DNA of 64,000 nt from Puia sp963703355 (GTDB lineage Bacteria; Bacteroidota; Bacteroidia; Chitinophagales; Chitinophagaceae), in contig OY969813.1 of assembly GCA_963703355.1 (NCBI GenBank), positions 62,001-126,000 of the forward strand, read 5' to 3'. The notes below the pieces were generated by a model. The model worked only from the letters and a program-made list of their open reading frames with translations. It was not told the DNA's origin and made no database searches. Of the stretch, positions 7,839-15,815 are shown piece after piece. Each line of letters opens with the position of its first letter. Within the stretch, counting starts at the first letter, position 1. Made by a program: the position numbers and the translations under genes.

Positions 7839-9437
7839 CTAACCAATTTTGTTCTGCTCCAGATCGATCCTGTCTTCCTCGCGTCGCACGATATCTTCAT
7901 CATACAATTCCTGCATTCTCAATATCGTAAGCTGTCTGGTCATAAAATCACCAATATCAATGAGCACTTTGTTAAATTCCTCCACCTGCAACTCCTCATT
8001 TTTATTCGCTTTAAGAAATTCAATATTTAATTGCGCGAAATTCATTTCATCTTCCAGGTTCAGTTTAAAGTTTTTCACCAGCTCGTTGTTCTTTAACATG
8101 TCCGCATAATTTTCCTCCAAACGCGCGATGGATAATTTTAACAGGAGTTGATGTATCTGCTGCGATTGAATTTCTGCGGGTATTTCAAGTTTATCTTCTT
8201 TTAATTTGAGCCGTTTAATGATCCATGGAAGTGTTAATCCCTGCAAAACAAGTGTAACCAGGATCACCACAAAACTTACAAACAATACAAGATCTCTTTC
8301 AGGAAATTCCTTGCCATCTGCCAGAAGCACGGGTATCGCCAGTGCTGACGCGAGCGACACAACTCCCCGCATGCCCGCCCAGCCAATCAGAAAAACTTCC
8401 TTTCCATTTGGTTTTAATACTCCCTCCCTCAGGTTTTTATTGAAAATCAACGGCAGGTAAGTAGCAGCGTATACCCATACCAGTCGTATCACAATGATAA
8501 GGCCCGTAATAATCAGTCCGTATTGTACGGCTTCCTTAAACGTATAATATTTTAATCCGTCAACAATCAACGGTAATTGCAGTCCGATCAAAATAAAAAT
8601 CAGTCCGTTTAATATAAATGCCAGCGTTGTCCATACACCGGTAGCCTGTAGTCTTGCTTTGTAGTTCAATATGTCTTTGGCTCTCGAAGAAAGAAACAGT
8701 CCGCCGCTTACCACCGCTAACACGCCCGACCCGTGAAAATGTTCTGCCGTGAGGTACATTACATAAGGCGTCATCAGCGTAAGTGCTGTGGCAATGCTGC
8801 TGGTAGTTGAAAATAATTTGTGTATGTAATAAATGATCTGTGCAATTACAAGACCTGTTAAAATACCTACCAGCGTCACCACCACGAAGGAAACGGCGAA
8901 TTTGTGAAATACAAAAGTTCCGGAAATGACCGCCGCCAGCGCAAATCTGAACACTGTTAAACTCGCAGCATCATTAACAAGACTTTCTCCTTCCAGTATC
9001 GTCTTAACTTTTTTCGGAATTTTAAATAATTTCAAAACAGAACTCGCCGCCACCGCATCCGGCGGAGAAATGATACCGCCCAGCAGCAGTCCGATCGACA
9101 ACGTAAATCTGGGTATCAATCTTTCAGAAACAATAGCAACAATAGCAGATGTAACAATCACCAGTCCGAATCCGTGAAATCCAATCGGCCAGCGCATTTT
9201 CCTGAAATTGGGCCAGGAAGTAAACCAGGCCGCTTCATATAAGAGGGGAGGCAGAAAAATCAAAAAGATCAAATCAGGACTAATAGCAGCACGCGGAGCG
9301 CCGGGTATCAGACTTACGAGTAAACCCGCAATGACCAGAAATACGGGATATGCGATTCTTAGTTTCTGTCCGAGTACAACCAGGAGCATCACGGCAAACA
9401 GCAGGGAAATCACATAAATAAGGGCCTCTTCAACCAT
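7839..9437 (-). CDS. Na+/H+ antiporter, CPA1 family
   Basis: A 532-residue membrane protein with about 12 hydrophobic helices and a charged cytoplasmic tail (about 405-532). The CPA1 signatures 'SPPDAVA' (124-130) and 'ESLVNDA' (151-157, with the ND pair that binds cation) are present, as is a late 'GMRGVVSLA' helix. It exchanges cytoplasmic Na+ or K+ for external H+ in pH and salt homeostasis. The gene stands alone and opens divergently from the DUF1080 gene at 9557. A heptad array directly follows its stop. The tail is rich in Glu and Leu and may be regulatory. The family call is firm; ion preference cannot be read from the sequence. Confidence 0.93.
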   Translation of the reverse strand: MVEEALIYVISLLFAVMLLVVLGQKLRIAYPVFLVIAGLLVSLIPGAPRAAISPDLIFLIFLPPLLYEAAWFTSWPNFRKMRWPIGFHGFGLVIVTSAIVAIVSERLIPRFTLSIGLLLGGIISPPDAVAASSVLKLFKIPKKVKTILEGESLVNDAASLTVFRFALAAVISGTFVFHKFAVSFVVVTLVGILTGLVIAQIIYYIHKLFSTTSSIATALTLMTPYVMYLTAEHFHGSGVLAVVSGGLFLSSRAKDILNYKARLQATGVWTTLAFILNGLIFILIGLQLPLIVDGLKYYTFKEAVQYGLIITGLIIVIRLVWVYAATYLPLIFNKNLREGVLKPNGKEVFLIGWAGMRGVVSLASALAIPVLLADGKEFPERDLVLFVSFVVILVTLVLQGLTLPWIIKRLKLKEDKLEIPAEIQSQQIHQLLLKLSIARLEENYADMLKNNELVKNFKLNLEDEMNFAQLNIEFLKANKNEELQVEEFNKVLIDIGDFMTRQLTILRMQELYDEDIVRREEDRIDLEQNKIG

Positions 9438-9556
9438 TATCCAAATTAAAATAAAATTGCCAGACTGACTGTTTTGCAGGAATCAAAATACTACCAGTAA
9501 AATCGTCTCCAATGTTTAACTTAGACTCGTTTTTGATCCAAATAATCGCGTGTTAT

Positions 9557-10924
9557 ATGAAAAGATTTTTCCTGTTTATCCTACTATTCTCTTGCATTTT
9601 TACTACGTCCGTATTTGCCCAGTCTACCTGGGTCAAATTATTCGACGGAACAACCCTTACGGGTTGGAAGCAATTAACCGGTAAAGCACATTTTGATGTG
9701 TTCCGTGAAAATATAATCGGAACAACCGTGCTGGATTCCAACAACAGTTTCCTGGCAACCGAAGCACAATACGGAGACTTTGTTTTGGAAATGGAAGTCT
9801 TCATGGACGATACCAGTTTTAATTCAGGGGTTCAGTTCAGAAGTCATTTTGATCAGTTGGCAAAAGGCGGAGCAGGTAAAGTTTATGGGTACCAGTTTGA
9901 ACTCGACCCTTCTTCCCGTAACTGGAGCGGCGGCATATACGATGAAGGAAGAAGGGACTGGCTGTATCCATTAAATCTGAATCCAAAAGCGCAGACGCCA
10001 ATCAGGATGAAAGATTATAACAAAATCAGAATTGAATGTATAGGAAATGAAACACGCACCTGGATCAACGGTACACCTGCCGCTTGTCTGGTGGACATGA
10101 TCGACTACAACGGATTTATTGCGTTGCAGGTGCATGGTGTTACCAAACCCGGACTGGTTGGTCACAGAGTGTATTTCAGAAATATCCGTATCAAATCGCT
10201 ATCGAAATTTACACAGGATTTACCAGCGGGATTTTATGTCGTAAATACCGTTCCGAATATGCTCACCGATTTTGAAATAAAAAGTGGCTGGAAGCTTTTG
10301 TTCGACGGTGAAACTTCCAAAGGATGGCGTGGTGCATATAAAGACAGTTTTCCTGCTAAGGGATGGGTGGTTCGGGACGGAACGATGACTGTACTCGCTT
10401 CAGAAGGAAAGGAAGGAGCTAACGGTGGTGATATCGTAACGTTGGATCAGTACAAGGCATTTGATTTGTCGTTCGATTTCAAAATGACGGACGGAGCCAA
10501 CAGTGGCGTAAAGTATTTTGTAACGTTGAAAGAAAAGAATGAGGGGTCTGCGATTGGTCTTGAATACCAGATATTGGACGACAGTCTGCATCCGGATGCC
10601 AAACTTGGAAGAGACGGCGATCGAACACTGGCATCACTTTACGATCTTATTACGGCTGCAAAACAAAAACGCTTTATTCATCCTAACGGGAAATGGAATA
10701 CGGGAAGAATTATCGTATATCCCAACAATCACGTAGAACACTATCTAAACGGCATCAAAGTACTGGAATATGAGCGGGGCTCCCCTGCTTTTCGTGCACT
10801 CGTGGCTGTTAGTAAGTATAAGATATGGCCCAACTTCGGTGAGGCACCAGAGGGGCATATCTTGTTGCAGGACCACGGAAATGAAGTCAGTTTCCGAAGT
10901 ATCAAGATTCGGGTACTCCAATAA
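9557..10924 (+). CDS. Double DUF1080 (3-keto-glycoside hydrolase-like) secreted protein
   Basis: A 455-residue protein; the ATG at 9557 gives a good signal peptide (MKRFFLFILLFSCIFTTSVFAQ). Two DUF1080 lectin-like jelly rolls follow, each opening with 'LFDG....GW' (about residues 27-215 and 245-455). DUF1080 proteins include 3-keto-disaccharide hydrolases, which cleave glycosides after oxidation at C3. The next gene, 19 bases downstream, is a Gfo/Idh/MocA oxidoreductase, the class expected to make or reduce the 3-keto sugar, so the two probably form an operon acting in the periplasm. Which of the two domains is catalytic is not clear. Substrate is unknown. Confidence 0.88.
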   Translation: MKRFFLFILLFSCIFTTSVFAQSTWVKLFDGTTLTGWKQLTGKAHFDVFRENIIGTTVLDSNNSFLATEAQYGDFVLEMEVFMDDTSFNSGVQFRSHFDQLAKGGAGKVYGYQFELDPSSRNWSGGIYDEGRRDWLYPLNLNPKAQTPIRMKDYNKIRIECIGNETRTWINGTPAACLVDMIDYNGFIALQVHGVTKPGLVGHRVYFRNIRIKSLSKFTQDLPAGFYVVNTVPNMLTDFEIKSGWKLLFDGETSKGWRGAYKDSFPAKGWVVRDGTMTVLASEGKEGANGGDIVTLDQYKAFDLSFDFKMTDGANSGVKYFVTLKEKNEGSAIGLEYQILDDSLHPDAKLGRDGDRTLASLYDLITAAKQKRFIHPNGKWNTGRIIVYPNNHVEHYLNGIKVLEYERGSPAFRALVAVSKYKIWPNFGEAPEGHILLQDHGNEVSFRSIKIRVLQ

Positions 10925-10942
10925 TTTCTTTAATATCATATT

Positions 10943-12256
10943 ATGAAAAGGAGAGATTTTCTGAAGAAAAGCTCTGTTGCTTTTGCGGGCGTACAGATCC
11001 TGCATTTTCCTGTATTTGGTAAACAGGCCCCTTCCAATAAAGTGATTCTTGCAGTCATGGGACTGAACAGCCGGGGTTCCTACCTCGCGAAATGTTATTC
11101 GCAATTACCCAATGTGGAAATCGCATATATCTGCGACGTGGAAGACGGTGCCATACAACATGGTTATGATGCGTTGAAAGACGCGTCACGAAAGCCGATC
11201 CTCGTAAAAGACGTCAGAGAGCTTGTACAGAAAAAAGATTTCGACGGACTTTTAATAGCGGCTCCTGACCATTGGCATACACCTGCTGCCATTCTGGGCG
11301 TATCACACGGAAAAAATGTGTATGTCGAAAAACCCTGCGGACAAAATCCCGCGGAAGGAGAGATGCTTGCAAAAGCAATGAAGCAATATGGCAAACTCAT
11401 TCAGATGGGTAACCAGCGCAGATCGATGCCTACATTGATCGAAGCAGTAAAAGAAGTTCGTGCGGGTGCCATCGGTGATCCCTACATGGCAAAAGGTTGG
11501 TACGTGAACGATCGCAAATCCATTGGTATTGGTAAAGTGGTTCCCGTTCCGGCAACACTTAACTACGAACTCTGGCAGGGACCAGCGCCCAGAAGGGAAT
11601 ACAAAGACAATCTCATTCATTATAACTGGCATTGGTTCTGGCATTGGGGTACGGGAGAAGCGTGTAACAATGGAACCCATGAAATAGACTGCTGTCGCTG
11701 GTTTCTTGGAGTGGACTATCCAACCAAGGTCACTTCGGCGGGAGGCAGGTACGCATTTCAGGACGACTGGCAGACTCCCGACACACAGGTTGCATCATTC
11801 GAATTTGGAACAAAAAAATTAATTACCTGGGAGGGCAGGAGTTGTAATAAATATCCGGTAGAAGGATCGGGAAGAGGTTTTACAATATACGGTGACAAGG
11901 GTACACTGGTCAACTTGGGTGCGGGCGACTATAAAATTTTTGATGCGGCTAATAAACTGATAAAAGAAGTAAAGGGAGAAATGGGAGCGGATCCCGCCAA
12001 TCCGGTAAGTGCAACCGGCAATCTCGATTTTTATCATTTCGAAAACTTTGTAAATAGTATTCGCGGTGAAGCTACATTGAATTCACCGGTAGACGAGGCG
12101 CAGAAAAGTGTATTGCTTTGTCATCTCGCCAATATCTCCCAACGTACAGGCAGCACATTATACTGTGATGATAAAAATGGTCATATCCTGAACAATCCGG
12201 ATGCCATGAAACTTTGGCAAAGAGAATATCAGCCGGGTTGGGCGCCAAACCTTTAA
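10943..12256 (+). CDS. Gfo/Idh/MocA oxidoreductase with export signal
   Basis: A 437-residue protein. 'MKRRDFLKKSSVAFAG' is a twin-arginine-like export signal, so it should fold with its nucleotide before export to the periplasm. A Rossmann fold follows ('VMGLNSRGSYLAKCY', then 'EKPCG' around residue 130, the usual Lys-Pro catalytic region), then the C-terminal beta-sheet domain. This subfamily oxidises or reduces sugars or their glycosides with NAD(P). It lies 19 bases downstream of the double DUF1080 gene, and an operon for 3-keto sugar processing is the natural reading. The array after its stop holds octads then heptads. Confidence 0.9.
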   Translation: MKRRDFLKKSSVAFAGVQILHFPVFGKQAPSNKVILAVMGLNSRGSYLAKCYSQLPNVEIAYICDVEDGAIQHGYDALKDASRKPILVKDVRELVQKKDFDGLLIAAPDHWHTPAAILGVSHGKNVYVEKPCGQNPAEGEMLAKAMKQYGKLIQMGNQRRSMPTLIEAVKEVRAGAIGDPYMAKGWYVNDRKSIGIGKVVPVPATLNYELWQGPAPRREYKDNLIHYNWHWFWHWGTGEACNNGTHEIDCCRWFLGVDYPTKVTSAGGRYAFQDDWQTPDTQVASFEFGTKKLITWEGRSCNKYPVEGSGRGFTIYGDKGTLVNLGAGDYKIFDAANKLIKEVKGEMGADPANPVSATGNLDFYHFENFVNSIRGEATLNSPVDEAQKSVLLCHLANISQRTGSTLYCDDKNGHILNNPDAMKLWQREYQPGWAPNL

Positions 12257-12416
12257 CAAGTATAAGAGTATAAGAGTATAAGAGTATAAGAGTGAAAATA
12301 ATAATCCATAACTCATAATCCATAACTCATAATCCATATCTCATAATCCATAACCTGTAATAATCCATAACTCATAATCCATATCTCATATCTCATAATT
12401 CATAACCCATAACTCA
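12257..12416. repeat. Octad plus heptad array
   Basis: Begins with about four copies of the octad AGTATAAG directly after the oxidoreductase stop, then some fifteen pyrimidine-rich heptads of CCATAAC/CATAATC type, ending at the stop codon of the small gene at 12417-12578. Confidence 0.85.
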
Positions 12417-12578
12417 TTAAGATCCGCGTTGAGATCCGCCAGTAAGTTTGGTATTTCTTGAAAGTCCTTTTGTGTTGGTCTTAATCTTTTGGTTTTGCTG
12501 ATTCGGTTTTGTATTCCCGATTCCACCACCACCCGGACGGGTATCTTTCTTGTTTTTCTTGTTGGGGATAAGCGACAT
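12417..12578 (-). CDS. Small basic Gly/Asn/Gln-rich protein
   Basis: A 53-residue frame (ATG at 12578, TAA at 12417) that is easily missed because of its length. The product is strongly basic and low in complexity: a Lys/Asn-rich start, a GGGG stretch near residues 16-20, and a polar tail 'TGGSQRGS'. It has no hydrophobic core and is likely disordered, perhaps nucleic-acid binding. The stop lies at the edge of one array and the start is 60 bases from the next. The codon pattern (clean start, no overlap with another gene) favours a real gene; function is unknown. Confidence 0.55.
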   Translation of the reverse strand: MSLIPNKKNKKDTRPGGGGIGNTKPNQQNQKIKTNTKGLSRNTKLTGGSQRGS

Positions 12579-12637
12579 AACTCTTTATTTGTATGTAAAG
12601 GTAATTAATTTTTAAAACATTACTTATAACAACACTT

Positions 12638-12840
<203 letters not shown>

Positions 12841-13077
12841 TACTTGCTTTAACATTTTCTTCTGTTTGTTAACAAACTAAGACTGTACGGATACGGACAG
12901 TCATCACCGCACTAATTACTTGCTATTATTGATTTTCAGCGTATTAATGTTTTGGCACGGCATTCCATTATATGGTTTGAAACGTTGTATTTTTTCTTTG
13001 TGTTTTTTTTGAAGCAGCTGCAACATGATTGAAGAATACGCGTCTTATTAACAGACACTAATCAAAAAACATTAACC

Positions 13078-13533
13078 ATGAAAAAGTTTATCTTATCAAT
13101 AGCAGTTCTGCTGGCACTCACCTGCACATCATTTGCAAAAAGCCCAGCTGGAATCAATGACCGCGTATTTGCATCTTTCCAAAAAGAATTCAACAAAGCA
13201 TCGGAAGTTAAATGGACCGTCACAGGCAATTATATTATGGCCACATTTCAACTGGACAAGCAGGTTATGTTTGCTTACTACGATTTCCAGGGAAATATGG
13301 TAGGTCTCGTTCACCACATGCTTACCAGCGATTTGCCAGCTGACCTGCAAAAGGATATCAGAAAGCATTATTCAAATTTCTGGGTGTCTTCTTTATTTCA
13401 GGTTTCAAATGACGACGGCGTTACATACTATATACAATTAAAAAATGCCGACGAATCCATTGTCTTAAGCAGCGACGGAATAAATGGATGGCACAGGTAC
13501 AGCGTGCCAAAAAATAAAGCAACTAACCTTTGA
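13078..13533 (+). CDS. Secreted PepSY-like/DUF2874-type protein
   Basis: A 151-residue protein with a clear signal peptide (MKKFILSIAVLLALTCTSFA). The mature part ('FQKEFNKASEVKWTVTGNYIMATFQLDKQVMFAYYDFQGNMVG...') has the alternating beta pattern of the small periplasmic PepSY-like proteins frequent in Chitinophagaceae: a helix, then 'W.....Y.A.F..........YD..G'. No enzymatic residues are recognised. It stands alone, followed by a good terminator. Role in the cell envelope is inferred from export only. Confidence 0.7.
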   Translation: MKKFILSIAVLLALTCTSFAKSPAGINDRVFASFQKEFNKASEVKWTVTGNYIMATFQLDKQVMFAYYDFQGNMVGLVHHMLTSDLPADLQKDIRKHYSNFWVSSLFQVSNDDGVTYYIQLKNADESIVLSSDGINGWHRYSVPKNKATNL

Positions 13534-13568
13534 TATATTTTTAGCACTAGTCTTTTGGTTTAGATCCA

Positions 13569-13600
13569 GAATCCCACCGTTCCCGGCGGGATTCTTTATT
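13569..13600 (+). terminator. Intrinsic terminator
   Basis: GAATCCCACCG pairs with CGGCGGGATTC (one mismatch), followed by a T-rich stretch, 35 bases after the stop of the PepSY-like gene. Confidence 0.75.
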
Positions 13601-13641
13601 TATATAAAAAGCACCATCTTCACAGCAGCTAAAAAGAGTTC

Positions 13642-14871
13642 ATGAAAAAAACTTTAGTAGTTGCTGGTGGAGGAGCGGCGGGTTTTTTCTGCGCAATCAA
13701 TGCAGCACGGTTAAATCTGGATTTGAAAGTAATCATCGTAGAAAAAACCGGAAAACTTTTGTCAAAAGTAAAAGTAAGTGGAGGCGGACGCTGTAATGTT
13801 ACACATGCCTGTTTCTCCATTCCGGATATGATCAAAAGATATCCTCGCGGATCAAATTTCGTAAAGAAAACCTTTCATCAGTTTTTTACATCAGATACGG
13901 TACAGTGGTTCGAAGAAAGAGAGGTTAAGTTGAAAACAGAAGACGATGGTAGAATGTTTCCTGAGTCCAATTCTTCACAGACAATCATTGACTGTCTTTT
14001 GGAGGAAGCAAAAAAATATGATGTGGAGATCAGATTACACCATGAAATAAAGAATATTGAGTCTGTAAAAAATCCGGATTCTTTTATTATTCATTTTAAT
14101 AATGAGCTAAAACTGGAAACGGATTTCATTTGTCTTGCTTCGGGCGGTTATCCAAAATCCTCGATGTTCGAATGGATCATCAGAACGGGGCACAGTATTG
14201 AAGAACCGGTTCCCTCTCTCTTTACTTTTAATATGCCCGGAAATTCAATTACCAGTCTAATGGGTGTTTCAGTTCCTGATGCATCCGTTAGAATTATCGG
14301 TGAAACACTCAGGGAGAGGGGCCCGCTGCTGATCACTCATTGGGGTTTGAGCGGCCCGGCTATATTAAAATTGTCAGCGTGGGGTGCACGTATCTTGAAG
14401 GAAAAAGAATATCGTTTTGGTATTCGGATAAACTGGATGGCTGAAAAAACAGATCAGCAGCTCCGGGATGAAATCCAGATGATACGTGAGTCTGCAGGTC
14501 GAAAAAAAATCAGACAAAAAAATCCATGGAATCTGCCGCAGCGACTCTGGGAATGGATGCTCGAAGATGTTGGAATAGGAGATATTCACTGGGCCGATCT
14601 ACCTGCCATTCTCCAAAATAAATTGATTCAGTCTCTCACGGCGCAGGAATTTTTAGTAGAAGGTAAAACAACTTTCAAAGAAGAATTCGTAACGGCAGGA
14701 GGTATTCGCTTATCGGAAGTGCACCATCATACCATGGAAAGCAGGATAATGCCCGGTTTGTATTTCGCCGGTGAGGTATTGGACGTAGATGGCATTACCG
14801 GTGGATTCAATTTTCAACACGCCTGGACGAGTGGATTTATTGCAGGCAAATCGATTTCAATGAAACCTTAA
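13642..14871 (+). CDS. HI0933/YhiN-family flavoprotein
   Basis: A 409-residue FAD protein. The dinucleotide-binding loop 'VAGGGAAGFFCA' lies at residues 7-18, the family-specific 'KVSGGGRCNVTH' near 47-58, and the C-terminal 'GLYFAGEVLDVDGITGGFNFQHAWTSG', where FAD and the active site close, near 372-400. Members are cytoplasmic NAD(P)/FAD-dependent oxidoreductases of the BaiN/YhiN type, mostly of unknown substrate. It is transcribed alone after a terminator. The long array that follows begins almost at its stop codon. Confidence 0.92.
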   Translation: MKKTLVVAGGGAAGFFCAINAARLNLDLKVIIVEKTGKLLSKVKVSGGGRCNVTHACFSIPDMIKRYPRGSNFVKKTFHQFFTSDTVQWFEEREVKLKTEDDGRMFPESNSSQTIIDCLLEEAKKYDVEIRLHHEIKNIESVKNPDSFIIHFNNELKLETDFICLASGGYPKSSMFEWIIRTGHSIEEPVPSLFTFNMPGNSITSLMGVSVPDASVRIIGETLRERGPLLITHWGLSGPAILKLSAWGARILKEKEYRFGIRINWMAEKTDQQLRDEIQMIRESAGRKKIRQKNPWNLPQRLWEWMLEDVGIGDIHWADLPAILQNKLIQSLTAQEFLVEGKTTFKEEFVTAGGIRLSEVHHHTMESRIMPGLYFAGEVLDVDGITGGFNFQHAWTSGFIAGKSISMKP

Positions 14872-15127
14872 TAAGTTATGGATTATGAGTTATGGGTTAT
14901 GAATTTCTTTTAACCCATAACCCCTGAATGTCCCATATCCCATAACCCATAACCGCTGAATATCCCATATCTCATAACCCATAACCCATAACTCCAGAAT
15001 AACCCATAACTCCAGAATAACCCATAACCCATATCTCATAACCCATAACCGCTGAATATCCCATAACTCCAGAATAACCCATAACTCCTGAATAACCCAT
15101 ATCCCATATCTCATAACCCATAACCCA
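14872..15127. repeat. Heptad array between convergent genes
   Basis: Starts G-rich (TTATGGATTATGAGTTATGGG) after the flavoprotein and turns at about 14905 into a long C-rich arm (ATAACCC, ATATCCC, with ACTCCAGA and CCGCTGA variants). Its last heptads encode the C-terminus and stop of the HupE-like gene. Confidence 0.88.
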
Positions 15128-15806
15128 TCAACCTCTCCACCGTCCAAAACCCTGCCGTTGCAGCAATCAAAACAGATAGGGGAATTACAATTGCCTTTCG
15201 ATAATACGGTTTATCGCCGAACCATTTTGCGATAAGAAAATAGGCGAGCAGAATAATCGTTATCTGTCCCAGTTCAACACCTGCATTAAACATCACAAGC
15301 GATAACAGATAATCCTTTTTCGGTAATCCGATCTGTCCCAATGCGCCCGCAAACCCCATTCCATGTACGAGCCCAAATAAAAATACCACCGCGATCCTCG
15401 ATGCTTTAAGTCGCGGTGAGAATATGTTCTCCAATGCTACATACATAATTGATATCGCGATCAGCGGTTCTATTATTTTCGTCGGTGGGGTGATGATCTG
15501 ATAGATTGCCAGTCCAAGCGTTATGGAATGTGCAACGGTAAATGCCGTGGCTTGCCATAATACGGGTTTTAATTTCGGACTCAATAAAAAAAGACTCAGA
15601 ATAAATAATATATGGTCGAATCCCAATGGCAGTATATGGAGATATCCCAGTTTCAGATAAAGTGTAGCCGCATCCGTTCTTGACATTTTCTCCAGCTCGC
15701 CTGGGATCACATGTGCCATGATGGGTTGCATCACACAAAACATGAGAAGAAAAATTCCTGTGATTTTTCTATAGTTTATGTCTTCGTGATGGTTCAACAT
15801 GATCAT
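15111..15806 (-). CDS. HupE/UreJ-like membrane protein
   Basis: A 231-residue protein from the ATG at 15806 (an in-frame GTG lies two codons upstream). It has an N-terminal signal-like helix followed by six to seven membrane helices. 'LGFDHILFILSLFLLSP' and 'FGLVHGMGFAG' are the HupE/UreJ metal-ligand signatures; this family imports nickel or cobalt. The gene follows a TonB-dependent receptor by about 10 bases on the same strand, suggesting joint uptake of a metal through outer and inner membrane. Unusually, the last residues (MGYGL) and the stop codon are written in heptad-array sequence, so the native C-terminus was probably replaced. Confidence 0.85.
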   Translation of the reverse strand: MIMLNHHEDINYRKITGIFLLMFCVMQPIMAHVIPGELEKMSRTDAATLYLKLGYLHILPLGFDHILFILSLFLLSPKLKPVLWQATAFTVAHSITLGLAIYQIITPPTKIIEPLIAISIMYVALENIFSPRLKASRIAVVFLFGLVHGMGFAGALGQIGLPKKDYLLSLVMFNAGVELGQITIILLAYFLIAKWFGDKPYYRKAIVIPLSVLIAATAGFWTVERLMGYGL

Positions 15807-15815
15807 TTTCACTTT

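Noticed and set aside
14890..15147. Long open frame encoding repeated MGYGLWVM-type peptide
   Set aside because: It is the translation of a heptad array read through all three phases; there is no signal, start context or family. The same applies to frames at 18588-18919 and 30876-31073.
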